This document shows positions 20,483 to 30,983 of a DNA stretch of 64,000 bases, in pieces. Position 1 is the first letter of the stretch; each line of letters opens with the position of its first letter. Location: positions 1,798,001 to 1,862,000 of the forward strand of contig OX621259.1 of NCBI GenBank assembly GCA_951640165.1. The letters run 5' to 3'. The position numbers and the translations under genes are program-made. The DNA comes from Pseudoips prasinana (taxonomy: Eukaryota > Arthropoda > Insecta > Lepidoptera > Nolidae). The notes beneath the pieces are model-generated. The model was given only the letters and a program-made list of their open reading frames with translations. It ran no database searches and was not told the origin of the DNA.

Positions 20483-20602
20483 CATTGCGCTTACCTTTTA
20501 TTTTATTGAACAGTGAAGGTAGTTTAACACACGTAACCGACCCTAAATTACAACGTATACACAAAAACGTCTAAAAATATAATTGAAAATGTTAAGGTGT
20601 AA

Positions 20603-21284
20603 CAAAAATTCACGATTATAAATTTCATAATTTGATTTAAAATTTATGGTGAAAACTTAGTAATTAGACGTCAGTTAACTACTTTGTATCATTTAGACAC
20701 TATTGGAGAAATTTTATTATTTAACTTTGCTAAATGAATGCTATTGATCTTTAAAAGTACACTATTGTGTAATATAGCTATAATAAGAGCGTCTGCGGTC
20801 ATTTTACAATTGATTCGTCATCAGATTCTACATATTTTTATAATAAAGTACCAAAACGATTGATTTAAGTTAATTTGTTTACGCCACACGTCTTCTGATA
20901 TTACCTTCTTTAAAGTTTTAATCATTTACTAAAAGATATCAGTTCGTAGAAAATAATTTCACTTTCATACAAACTAAATATTAAAATATTCATTCGACAT
21001 TGCGCTAACAGTGTGCTATATATACTACATATACCTATATATATATACAATATGTACCCATAAACAAATACCCACTTCTCTAAATTTATTAAAACCTAAA
21101 CTGAAGTTCTACAAGGAACCATAATTCATTCGTGAATTTTACTAAACAAATATAAATAAATAAATTAATCGAGTCTTTATTAGAATAAAATTATTTCTTT
21201 GCTTTATAAATCGGCAAACTTTTGTCGTCAGGACTAGCGACATCTATTGATTTTCTTCAAGACTATTTCATAAATTAAAATACT
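20603..21284. other. Unassigned AT-rich sequence
   Basis: No repeat or coding motif recognised. Confidence 0.3.
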
Positions 21285-21610
21285 AACGACTATTAGTTCC
21301 TAATGATTACAGAGATGGAGTTACAAATGTTTGAGAGTTCCTACTCATGAATAAACGATAGATTATAAAATCAAAGCGAGTAATAAGGTGGAAATAAATA
21401 AAATGAATGAAACTTTATTATAACATAAACCGAAGTTCTACTAGTAACGACTCGGGCGCATTGTTTGGCGTTATGATATTCTCTTATTAGTTCCTAATAA
21501 TTCCAAAGATGGAGTTATTTTAAACAAATGTTTGGGAATTTTGCTCAGGGATGAAATGATAAATAAGATCAAAGCGAGCAATAAAGTGGAAATAAATAAA
21601 ATGATTTGAA
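21285..21610. repeat. Diverged tandem duplication, period about 0.2 kb
   Basis: TTAGTTCCTAAT-ATT, then GATGGAGTTA, AATGTTTG-GA, TCAAAGCGAG-AATAA and GTGGAAATAAATAAAATGA occur in order twice, starting near 21294 and 21487. No coding content. Confidence 0.65.
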
Positions 21611-21756
21611 TCCTACTATAAGTAACGTGACATGACCTATGTTTAGTTACAAGGCTACTAACGTGGAGATGGCATGTAATAGTGGGTCAGTCATGAAGTG
21701 TAACTACGAATTCAAAAATTCGAAAAATGTGGGTACGTGCATAAACTGTTTTTTTT

Positions 21757-22045
21757 TTTTATATCAGAGGACGACAAACGAGCAAGTGACCTGATGGTAA
21801 GTGATCACCAACGCCCATGGACACTCGCAACACCAGAGGGGTCGCGGGTGCATTGCCGGCCGTCAAGAGTAAGCAAACAAGTGCTGCTGACCGTTTCCTA
21901 CACCCCGATGAGCTCTGGCGATATTACTCACACGCAAAAACACAACATTAATATTGTTTATGTTATTATTAAGGAATGTCTTCTGTAAGGTGCATGTACT
22001 TCCCCAGTCGGGCAGCTCTTTGAGCGAATGAACGCTGTGCCCTAC
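21757..22045 (-). repeat. LINE 3'-UTR fragment, minus strand
   Basis: Minus-strand copy of the family at 4930-5116. It shows the reverse of the CCATCAGGTCACTTGCTCG block, and GGTGTCCATGGGCG reversed near 21815. The distal part (AGCTCTGGCGATATTACTCA to CCCCAGTCGGGCAGCTC) is shared with 54970-55105. Confidence 0.75.
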
Positions 22046-22049
22046 CTTT

Positions 22050-23120
22050 CTTTTTAACTTTACTAATTGTGTCTCACTTCAGTAAGGGATCCCTCACCTA
22101 TAATATTTCTGGCGATGCTGGCGCATGATGTTTCGCGCTGTCGTGGCTAGAGGGCGACGCTGCAGCGTTGAAAAGGGGTATCCACTAGAGATGTCGGTAT
22201 GGATGACACGATACTATAATCTCCAAATTCTCTTGTTTACCCAGTTAATATCTTTTTCATATTATGAGATTTTTGCAAATTTATTTTTTCATTGAGTTTA
22301 ATTTTTTCGTAATAATTTTAGAATAAATTATTTGCTTTTGTTTTTAAAATAAATACATGCCTGTAGAAGAGATTGATCTTCTTAAAACCTGATGAAAAAG
22401 AATATCATAGTTGTTATTTGGTCTGAGATAAGAGTACACTCAATTTAAAGATATGGAAACTTTCTTTGAATCTAAAAGTACTATGTCATGTTTATTTTTG
22501 GTATTTCTTGGCCTGTTTACACTCCTCCTATACATTTAACAGTTGTCTGAAAGCGGTCGCGTAAGGCGATGGTACCACGCATTCACGCAAAGTATTCGAA
22601 ATCCAATAGTATTCTATCCATCTATAATAGTGTGTTTTACCAGTTCAAGAATTATACGAGCATGTAATCAGTTAAGATTTTAACAATGATGTTATAAGAT
22701 TGTGAATTAATATAAATACTTGTTTTTAATTAATATAAATTATATTTGATGTGTCTTACCGGGGCTCATGATTGGTTCTATATACTCACTGAAAGACTTT
22801 TGTAAAAACCCCCATGAAAGCAATAAAAAAAACTTTAGAATAAACTACTATGTTTTTCGTGTGACTTATAGAACAAGGTAACTATTTTAATTTCTATGTC
22901 TGATAGAAATATATCTTATACCCCGAACTTAACACAAAATTTTAATATTTTGTTGGCACACGCGACACGCAATTTCACGCAAAGCGCATCGTTCCATAAA
23001 CATCGGAACGATTATTATTATTCCCCAGTGCAACTTTCACTTACTCATATCACGTTTGGGTTGTTTGCATCTCCTGAATATGAGAGGTTTGTCTATAATG
23101 TTTTGAATACTTAATGCAAA
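22050..23120. other. Unassigned sequence
   Basis: A short GC-richer part (22110-22200) lies in otherwise AT-rich DNA. No gene or repeat recognised. Confidence 0.3.
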
Positions 23121-23124
23121 AGAG

Positions 23125-23480
23125 TATAATAATAATATCCTGGGACATTATTCACACACGGCCATCTGATCCTAAATTAAGCAGAGCTTCTACCTACTAT
23201 GGAAATCAGATAACTGATTTACTACATTTTACACTTTTCTTTTGTAAATACATACTTGTATAGAGATTTAATGTCACAGGATATTAATCAGTTGCCATAG
23301 TACAGGCTCTTTCTAATTTAGTATCTGATGGCAGTGTGTTGGTTTTCCCAATACATACATTCTTTTGTAAATACATACTTATATCGATAATTATACTCGG
23401 AGACAGGACAAACAGACATGTTCATGCACACAAAGATCCGTCCTGGGTGGGAATCAAAGCCACAAATATAAACTTAACAC
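23125..23480 (-). repeat. SINE C with internal inverted segment
   Basis: The minus-strand tail and body (23130-23260) are followed by a plus-strand tail piece (about 23275-23355, GCCATAGTACAGGCTCT..CTGATGGCAGTGTGT). The minus-strand body and head then resume to the box-B-like part at about 23450. This is either one SINE inserted into another in the opposite direction, or a local inversion. Confidence 0.65.
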
Positions 23481-23788
23481 TGATAGCTTATATATAGTTT
23501 GCTGATAATAAATTGGCGTCTGATGTCTCATGAAAAAATCAGCAAACACATTTTAATATTTTTTGTAGGAATTTGATTATTTATAAAGAAATAACATTTT
23601 ACTAAAAGAAATATGTGAAATGTTATAGCTGCTTTTGTACTTTACAAATTTTAAATCGATTTCCTCTAATGTAACGATTATGCAGAAGTAACTTTATTCT
23701 ACGGATAGGTCGAACTATACAGACAACTACTGTTTAATTAAATAACTATCAGAACACATATTTTTATCAACAAAAATAATCCAACGAA

Positions 23789-24771
23789 CCCGTGCTCTCA
23801 GAGGCAGTGGGACCGGCCGCTCTGTGAATTAGTGCGTAATAATCTAATCAATACATGCACTAAGCCCGCAGAGCGTGCTCGTCTACTGGCTGTGGGTGAA
23901 TGGGAATTGGGACTCTGGCTACAGGCAGTGCCGTCGTCCAATATAGGTACTATGTTGGACAACGGCACCTTTCGTGTTGCCGCCTCTCTTCGTTTGGGCA
24001 TCCCATGCGTTGCTCCGCATCGTTGTCGGTGTGGAGTGTCAGTTGATCATTTAGGACACCATGGTCTGTCATGCTGTAGGAGTGCGGGTAGATTCCCACG
24101 TCACAGTAGCATTAATGACATTATCCGTAGGGCTCTCTCCACCGCCGGCGTCCCAGCTGTGCTAGAACCAAGCGGTCTGGCGCGCGACGATGGAAAGAGA
24201 CCGGACGGTATGTCTTTGTTGCCATGGAAGATGGGTAGGCCACTGGTGTGGGATGCAACCTGCGTCGACACCCTTGCGCCTTCGCATCTTCCTTATACGT
24301 CAGAGTCTACAGGTACTGCTGCTGCATCGGCTGAGGCCCTCAAGCGGCGCAAATACACTAACCTCGTCGGAGGTTATGTATTTGAGCCGTTTGGGGTGGA
24401 AACGCTTGGCCCATGGGGTCCAAATGCGCGCACCCTATTTCGGGATATTGCATAATTGATCATAACCACTTCACGTGACCAGAAGGCTGGCTTTTATTTT
24501 GGTCAAAGAATCAGTATTGCCATACAACGTGGCAATGCTGCCAGTCTTCTGGGTACGTTCCCCGACAACGATGAGGATTTTTTTTGACGCTGTTTAGATT
24601 TAGTTTATTTTATATCTATGTAGGTTTAATGTAGTTTTTAATTTTTATCTATATATCTTTAGGAACTATTAATTATTATAATGTTATTTATAAATTTAAA
24701 AAATAAAAATATATTAAATTATTAAAATAAAAATATATTATAAATAAAAATATATTATCGAAATAAAAAAA
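23789..24771 (+). pseudogene. Non-LTR retrotransposon C-terminus with CCHC finger and restriction-like endonuclease, 5'-truncated
   Basis: This is the endonuclease end of the LINE family whose longer copy is at 31773-34157. The frame 23832-24455 shows the CCHC-type cluster (CRCGVSVDHLGHHGLSC) and the PD..D nuclease motif (KRPDG, then LVWDATCVDTLA). It stops at TAA (24453-24455) where the longer copy reads through, so it is broken. The insertion is flanked by AATCCAACGAA (23778-23788 and 24772-24782), ends in an A-rich tail, and shows microhomology (ACGAA) at the 5' joint. These are hallmarks of target-primed reverse transcription. Confidence 0.9.
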
Positions 24772-24782
24772 AATCCAACGAA

Positions 24783-25244
24783 TAGATATAGGTAGCAATT
24801 TTTCGCGCCCTTATTTGTTATCTAAAAGAAGACACGACCTGAAAACCTGGTTTGCAACAACGTCATTGTTTTCCATACGATGTGACAGATAGCGATGGCG
24901 CTAACTTGAATCACATCTTATTTAAAACTTCGTAAAATATTTGGCTATTTTTTATATCTCTTGTACAAACTAAATTAAAATTTACAGTTTGAAGTAGAAG
25001 TACAGGATGTCTGTCACACCGGTGACAATTGTCTTCAAAAATCACGGCACTATCTTCATGTTTAAAAAATATAGGGCAATTATTCTTTTTGCGCACATGA
25101 CACACCCAACTTTCCTTATTGGTGGTGTTACGATTTTTATCTTGGGCGGTAATTCTGGTAATTAATTATTCAAATGGAAATGAATCTCGTTGTAAAAATA
25201 GTTCTATTGTAGACACCGGCAGTTTGCTGTTGTTCTACGACCCA
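24783..25244. other. Unassigned sequence
   Basis: No motif recognised apart from short AT-rich runs. Confidence 0.3.
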
Positions 25245-25486
25245 GGGGCTACCGGCTAAGTCACCGAACATCGGGAGAGTGAGCGGCATTCAAATAAATA
25301 AAGGTTAAAAATGACTTAATCAATCGTTAAATCGGTTTCCATGAGCACATGTCACGTCATAAATGGTCCGGAATCGATTTTCAACGTCGAAGCCGACTTA
25401 ACGATTCATTAAGTCATTTTTAAGCCCTATTTATTTGAACGCCGATCACTATCTCGATGTTTCGCGATTTAGCCGGTAGCCGGTAG
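25245..25486. mobile_element. Palindromic MITE-2, copy 1
   Basis: The ends are inverted repeats starting GGGGCTACCGGCTAAGTC and including AACATCGGG-AGTGA and TTAAAAATGACTTAATCAAT. The second copy at 52636-52860 is clearly the same element, but its unique core is inverted. No coding capacity. Confidence 0.85.
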
Positions 25487-26405
25487 TTGGGAAAAATTGC
25501 TTTGTGTTCTATAATCGTTAAGCTGCAGTTTTAAAATCAGCTAGTTCTCGTGATCAAAAAACGTAAATGTTATCTCAAAATTGGATAACGAGTGACGAGT
25601 GCGATTTCATATAGACAGAACTTAAATATATTTTTACATTATGTTCTTACAATGGGATATCATTTTTATTCCCAGTACATGACAATTCTGAAACCGCTGA
25701 ATATGTTTTTTAATGTTATACAATTTTACAAATATATGAGCGCTATTCTTTTAGATAAATTTCGTCCCTAGCCGTTTTACATTAAGATATCCGGATATAA
25801 TTATAGCTTGCTTTGATGGTGTCTGATATACAGAAAACCCTATAATGTCATAAGGAATTAACGATGTTGGAGTGAGATATTTGTTCGTTCTTCATCGCTC
25901 TTTGAGTGGATAAAGGTTATGGTCTCATTCATCTTTCGATGAAAACGCTGTCTCAAATCTCTTAATCAAAAGTTTCAATAGGTACTAAAACATTGATAAA
26001 GGACGCAGAAATTGAAAAGTAACATTTATTGGTTTTTCCAACATGTTGAATACTACAAGCTGTTAGTCAATGATTTCTCTCTTGAGTCTATAACTTAATT
26101 TAAAAAATACATACTATAACTCAATCACTAATTGACATTAAGCCAATTAATCCTGTGACACCGTTGCTGGTGTATATGATACTAATTAGGTATATATGCC
26201 TAGATAGTGATCATAGAGTTATTTACTAGTCAAGCACTTTCATTTGATACCCATATTAAACGAGTTGTGTAAAAATATGTTTACCCTCCGCGATTTCCAT
26301 CAAACATAGCTAAGAACACTCCTGACTAATTCATCTTTCAAATAAAATAAACAAAATGAAAGTCCGAATGCTAGGGTGCCACAGACAAACACACAGATAC
26401 GTCAA
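25487..26405. other. Unassigned AT-rich sequence
   Basis: No gene or repeat recognised. Confidence 0.3.
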
Positions 26406-26410
26406 ACTTA

Positions 26411-26464
26411 TTGAATAATAAATTTATATCTTACCCCTAGGTAAGATATAAATTTATTATTCAA
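26411..26464. repeat. Perfect palindrome, 25-bp arms, 4-nt spacer
   Basis: The arms 26411-26435 and 26440-26464 (TTGAATAATAAATTTATATC and onward) are exact reverse complements. It overlaps the truncated 3' limit of the LINE fragment that follows. Confidence 0.95.
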
Positions 26465-26945
26465 TTTTCAATTCAAATTTGATGCATGCATGAATGCTTT
26501 TATGTTTAATTGAGAAGGGAATGTACGTGGTTTTTTTCACATTAAGGGTAAGTTTGTTCGCTGATAACCATTCAGAAACCATGTCAAAGCCCTTCTGAGC
26601 ACCTGAGAACACTTCCTCCCATGATTCCGCACGAAAAAGCAGTGCTGTGTCATCCGCAAAAGAGACAATCCTACATCTATGCAGTTCCAGACTGCAGCGA
26701 CTGTTTATGTAGATCAAAAAAAGTGTAGGACCACAGATAGAGCCTTGTGGAACGCCGTGAGTAATATCAAGATCATCACTGAGTCTCTCACCTATCCTAA
26801 CTCTTTGGACACGGTTGTTAAGGTAGTCTGCGATCAACTTAAGCTGTAAGTCCGTCACACCTAAATTTTCTAACTTTTCTAGAAGTAAATGAATGGAGAC
26901 TGTGTCGAATGCTTTAGCTAGGTCTAGAAAGATTGACTTACAGCG
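26457..26945 (-). pseudogene. Jockey-type LINE reverse transcriptase fragment, minus strand
   Basis: Reading the minus strand from 26945: motif A SIFLDLAKAFDTVS, then LIADYLNNRVQRV, motif B GVPQGSICGPTLFLIYIN, motif C VSFADDTALLF, then NKLTLNVKKTTYIPF. This is the palm of a Jockey-type reverse transcriptase. EN domain, fingers and C-terminus are missing. Motif B is intact, unlike the copy at 3779-4459, and the family differs. It is truncated at both ends, the 3' limit falling at a perfect palindrome. Confidence 0.9.
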
Positions 26946-27224
26946 TTACAATATTTCGTAAATACATTATACTCGAGCAACAACAACTAGTAAATCGTGG
27001 CAGATAATGAATATCCGTATAATATGAAAGTCATATGACATGACATGGGATATGGCAACTCGTCGGCCCGTGGGAGTACCTGCAGCAGGAATTACGTGTT
27101 ATCCGAAGTGACATCGGGTCGCGGTGGTTGTGAGCTTCGAGCACTTTACGTTATATTATGCATAACAAACGTAAAATAAGAGAAGTATTATTTTCTATAT
27201 TAATTATTTTCTAATAATTATTTG

Positions 27225-27400
27225 ACTGCGCGTGTGGCGCAGCGGCTAAGACAGTCGCCTCGCCGCTTCGTGTCCTCGGTTCGATTCCCACGCAGGACCA
27301 CTATTTGTGTGACCAATAAATAGTTGTTCTGAGTCTGGATATAATTTGTGTCCGTCTATTAAATATGTTTGTAAAGTACCCCGCGACACCGATTAGATTC
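27225..27400 (+). repeat. SINE D, plus strand
   Basis: tRNA-derived head GTGTGGCGCAGCGGCTAAGA with box B GGTTCGATTCCC, then GACCACTATTTGTGTGACC, AATAGTTGTTCTGAGTCTGG and GTAAAGTACCCCGCG. The second copy is at 40668-40850. Confidence 0.85.
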
Positions 27401-27404
27401 ACGT

Positions 27405-27480
27405 TGTCTATAAAAAAAGAATATCGAACCCGCGACACGAAGCGGCGAGGCGACTGTCTAAGCCTCTGCGCCACATGTGC
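27405..27480 (-). repeat. SINE D head, minus strand, facing the preceding copy
   Basis: The minus strand reads TGTGGCGCAGAGGCTTAGAC, then GACACGAAGCGGCGAGG in inverted order and GGGTTCGATATTC. It forms an inverted pair with 27225-27400 separated by a few bases. Confidence 0.75.
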
Positions 27481-27878
27481 AATCAAAAAATAAATAAACA
27501 AACGAAAATTATTATTATATAATAAGAGATAGATTAACGTTGAGCACTGCGAATAAAGCTATAAAATTAAAATTATACTGTGGAGTTGTACAGAACATTT
27601 AGTATTTCATAATTACCTCCGCCTAGTACAGTATATACACTGCGTACGCATAACAACGTAGTTTCATTCCAGCAACGAAGCGTAATTATGATAATTTAGT
27701 AAGACTCTAAATCACGTAAATAGCTGAAAGGATTTCCTACTGACTATTTAGCTTTTCATGCATACGTGTAAAAAAACTATACAAAAATCAGCCAAATCTT
27801 ATTTCGTCCTGTAATTCCGAACGGATCAAATTTTCAGTAATCACACGACAAGAAGATAAGCTTAAGTTTCTACATAAG
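27481..27878. other. Unassigned sequence
   Basis: No gene or repeat recognised. Confidence 0.3.
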
Positions 27879-28096
27879 AAATGAGAAACAACGACGCATG
27901 CTGTTAATTGATATTTATTTTCTGGTTAAATAAGGACCCAAGCACACATTTTGATACCTTTAAGAAATAGTTCTGCATCTTTTATGACAACAAAAAATTT
28001 CAAGGTTTATTTGAATTTCAGAAAATCACGTCTTAAAGAACATTGCAATAATATAAAAATTGGTAAGAGGTACCTCCTTAGAATTTGTGGACCTCA

Positions 28097-29065
28097 ATAA
28101 TGGTGCCAATATTTGAAAGAGGTTCACTATCTGCCACGTCTGCTGCAGTAGAACCAGAATTGTCTGATTATAAAAATAGAGAATTTAGGGAGCAAATTCT
28201 AATGCGAGTTGACAGATTTGTCATGCAACATCTGGAGCGAATTGAGAATAAAATAAAAAAACGGTCCAAGGTGTCTGACTGTCCAACAACCTCAGATGAA
28301 ACATGTGTGATTCCCGAAAAACACAAATCGCTATTTATTCAGTAAATTGACCTGATTTAAAACAAAAAGTTTGTGAAAATGAAACGGAAACTGACTATCT
28401 TCCTTACAAACTATTTAAATTTAGTGTGTGACAAAGAAAACCTATATGAAAGTAAAGCATATTTAGAAAATTATGTGCCCTTTTATTATCCAGAGGTAAT
28501 AACTGAAGTAATTGCTGTTGACTCATCAAAATCAATGGAATGCGAAATGCCTCACTCATCCAAATATGAAAACATTCCCGGGAAGGAAATTCAAGATTCA
28601 CCGAATAAAAAAGGGCAACTTGTTTGGATGATTGTCCTGAATGGGATTTTGTCAAGAATTCTAAAAACTCTAAAATACCGATCATGTTAAACGGCAATAT
28701 CGCAGGACCTGTCCGTTTAAATAACTATTACTTAAATGTGAAAATTCCATCCATAAACAAGTATGGGTCACAACTTTTAATAGATACGTCTGTTATAAGT
28801 GATCCTGGTTATCCAATCAAAGAAAACATAGTTCTTCACAAGCTGAATTCATTAAAAAAACATAAATGTTGGCAATGAAACGTACATGATAGCTGCTATC
28901 GTCGATTACTGCGTTGCAAATAAACATTATGTAACGTATGGGTTAACAGGTGGGTTTTGGTATAAATACGATGGGTTGACCAAGAAACGTTATTCAGCTA
29001 TGCCGAAGACGACTATTACACCTCATTTGATTTTATACACATCATGCGACGAAAAACGTTAAACT
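28097..29065 (+). pseudogene. Decayed coding segment inside the long-inverted-repeat element
   Basis: Three open pieces in different frames read in order: 28085-28345 (VPIFERGSLSATSAA; then RVDRFVMQHLERIENKIKK, helical and charged), 28373-28690 and 28624-28878 (PIMLNGNIAGPVRLNNYYLN, then SINKYGSQLLIDTSVISDPG). A last stretch to about 29065 reads KHYVTYGLTGGFWYKYDG, then AMPKTTITPHLILYTSCDEK. The final motif recalls the His box of C19 ubiquitin peptidases, but this is only a resemblance. Stops and frame changes show decay. It could be the element's own protein or a captured gene piece. Confidence 0.45.
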
Positions 29066-29362
29066 TTACAATATTTCATTGCTCACACATATAGCATAAA
29101 GTCGAAGTGGGGCATACTGTGCGAATAAGTATTAAGGAAGAATAGTCATTTCCATCGTACCATAAATTAATCGACGCATGAACCTAATTCTAAGTATTTG
29201 TTTACTATATGAAAAAAAAGCAAATTAAAGGTAACAAAATAAGTGATTAAATAGTAAAAAATAGTTCTATTTTGTAAGAAAACTATAGTTTAAAGTTTTT
29301 ATAGCATTAATCGCAATGCAAAACGTTAATATAATCTCGAAAATGGAAATTCATAAATTTAA

Positions 29363-29435
29363 TCGTCCGGCGGGTCTCGAACCTGCACCATCTACCAATC
29401 CGGGGTAGGCGCTCTACGTTAACTGCGGCTACGAA
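29363..29435 (-). tRNA. tRNA-like pseudogene within the long-inverted-repeat element
   Basis: 73 nt on the minus strand with good box B (GGTTCGAGACC), a perfect 5-bp anticodon stem (CTACC/GGTAG) around a 7-nt loop CCGGATT, and a D-arm-like GTAGAGCG. The acceptor pairs only partly (TCGT with ACGA), and position 33 is C rather than T. It is therefore a tRNA-derived relic or SINE head, not a working tRNA. Confidence 0.45.
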
Positions 29436-29754
29436 CAAATCGCACTGGCAGATCAAATTTAGGATCCCATTGCTAACACCCTTCCGGAGAACGTAGGTAT
29501 TTTCTATCGGCTTTGTTTATTGAATGTTCTTAAAGACGTGATTTTCTGAAATTGAATTAAATCTTTAAATTTTTGTTGTCACAAAAGATGCAGAACTATT
29601 TCTTAAAGGTATCAGAATGTGTGCTTGGGCCCTTAGTTAACCAGAAAATAAATATTACTTAACAGCATGCGTCATTGTTTCTAATTTACGACCTTTTTTC
29701 TGAAACATGTATTTTTCAGATATGATATTTTTGCTGACATGCTTTTTTGATCCT

Positions 29755-30200
29755 TATTGACAGAACTATTTCTCAAAAGTATTACAAGCTATATGCACAA
29801 AGCAGCTATATGCACATTATTTAAAAGTATTAGTAGCTACATGCACAAATTACGTCTTAACTATAAATACTATAAAACTTGCCAACATGCGTGCAAATTT
29901 GTAATCACTTGTTTTAATTATTTTCTTAGGGAAATCTGCCAGAACTATTCATAAAAAGTATCAGGAACTCCAGAACTCATTGGTATGCATCGAGAACTCT
30001 CATTTTTTTGTTAGTTTTTTGTAAATGATCTGCTACGGAAACTTAGCAGATCATTTTTTTGATTGTCTTTTTCTGTCAAAAAAATGTTAGAACTATTTTT
30101 AAATAGTATCAGGAACTATAGAACTCACCTGCATGCGACGAGAACTCTTATTAATTTTAGATCTGCTGACAAATGATCTGCCAAATTCACGGACATGAAA
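29755..30200. repeat. Irregular repeats of AGAACTATT..TATCAGGAACT
   Basis: Starts near 29760, 29940 and 30089, with an older relative inside the right arm of the element at 29588. Each copy has AGAACTATT, a short A/T run, AGTATCAG or a variant, and the last two add GGAACT..AGAACTCA..GCAT-CGA-GAGAACTCT and ATGATCTGC. Spacings are about 173, 179 and 149 bp. Confidence 0.65.
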
Positions 30201-30272
30201 CTGACGTGGCTACCAATAAAAAGGTTTGTTTTAGGCATGTTTTGTCTGATTGATGATCTGAGGCATTTCATT

Positions 30273-30484
30273 GACACAAATATAAGAGGGTTCGGTTCAA
30301 ACTGCAATGTACAGACGCCAGCACATTAAGCTACCCCAATCTGTCAAATTTCCCCAATTGAAAGTGAACCTTATGCTTGTGTGATAAAGTTGAAAATCTA
30401 GGAAAGTGGACAGATTGGGCTAGCTTAATTTGCAGCTGGCGTCTGTACATTGCAGTTTGCACCGAACTACCTTACATTTGTATC
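30273..30484. mobile_element. MITE-1 copy 2 within a longer palindrome
   Basis: The MITE-1 core unit is 30308-30449, with its central segment inverted relative to the other copies. The symmetry continues about 35 bp outward on both sides (TTCGGT-CAAACTGCAA outside the left end, mirrored on the right). Beyond the right side another MITE-1 end (GCTGGCGTCTGTAC) lies near 30488-30501. A 127-codon open frame over this block is not credible. Confidence 0.75.
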
Positions 30485-30869
30485 AGTGCTGGCGTCTGTA
30501 CTTTGTTCATATCTAGAAACCTTTTTATGGGCTTCAACATAAAACTAACTAGCCAAATAGTGATAAGGTTCTACTATTGCGTTGATTCATTATGTTTCCC
30601 ATATATCCAAAAAAATCTAATAATACCCATACGTATAGAATTTATGAAAAGTATTTGGAACAAGTTCTTGAAAATTAGCTTTAGAAAACAAATGTCAAAA
30701 GTAATGTTAACCATTATCCCACGTCTGTTCACAAGGACTGCTGCAGACAATCGAAATTAATTTCCTCCAGGGAATACATCGCCGCGCGCCGGGACGTTGG
30801 ATGTGGAGCAACTGGGAGTAACGCGTAAATTCAAAAGATATTGAAACTTAATATGTATACGTATATATT

Positions 30870-30970
30870 TATAGCCACTGGAAGCTGACAGTGGAACACC
30901 GGCCATTGTGGAGATCCTAGGGGGAGGCCTTTGCTAGCAGTGGACGTTTTAAGGTTGCTATGATGATGAT
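30870..30970 (+). pseudogene. RTE-type LINE C-terminal fragment
   Basis: The CACCGGCCATTGTGGAGATC, GGGGGAGGCCTTTGCTAGCA and GTGGACG run is the 3' coding end and tail of the RTE family seen at 16128 and 55355. It ends in GATGATGAT. Confidence 0.65.
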
Positions 30971-30983
30971 ATGTTCATGTACC

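Larger units (their letters stand above)
27879..29687. mobile_element. 1.8-kb element with about 170-bp inverted repeats, unknown family
   Basis: The left arm (about 27879-28050) and right arm (about 29519-29687) are inverted copies with modest divergence. Shared blocks: GACGCATGCTGTTAA, AATATTTATTTTCTGGTTAA, CCCAAGCACACATT, GATACCTTTAAGAAATAGTT, CTGCATCTTTT, TTTCAGAAAATCACGTCTT. Between them lie a decayed coding segment (28097-29065) and a tRNA-like sequence (29363-29435). I cannot identify a transposase or a target duplication, so the superfamily is unknown. Confidence 0.75.

Noticed and set aside
17152..20602. A complete LTR retrotransposon between TGTAACGACCC (17152) and TGTTACACC (20602, minus strand)
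   Set aside because: No matching second LTR, primer-binding site, gag, protease or integrase motif was found in between.
28085..28878. A functional ubiquitin peptidase gene in the long-inverted-repeat element
   Set aside because: Only one weak His-box-like motif is visible, in a frame broken by stops; the resemblance is not enough to name it.
30377..30760. 127-codon open frame
   Set aside because: It spans the palindromic MITE-1 and AT-rich DNA, and has no recognisable family or gene context.
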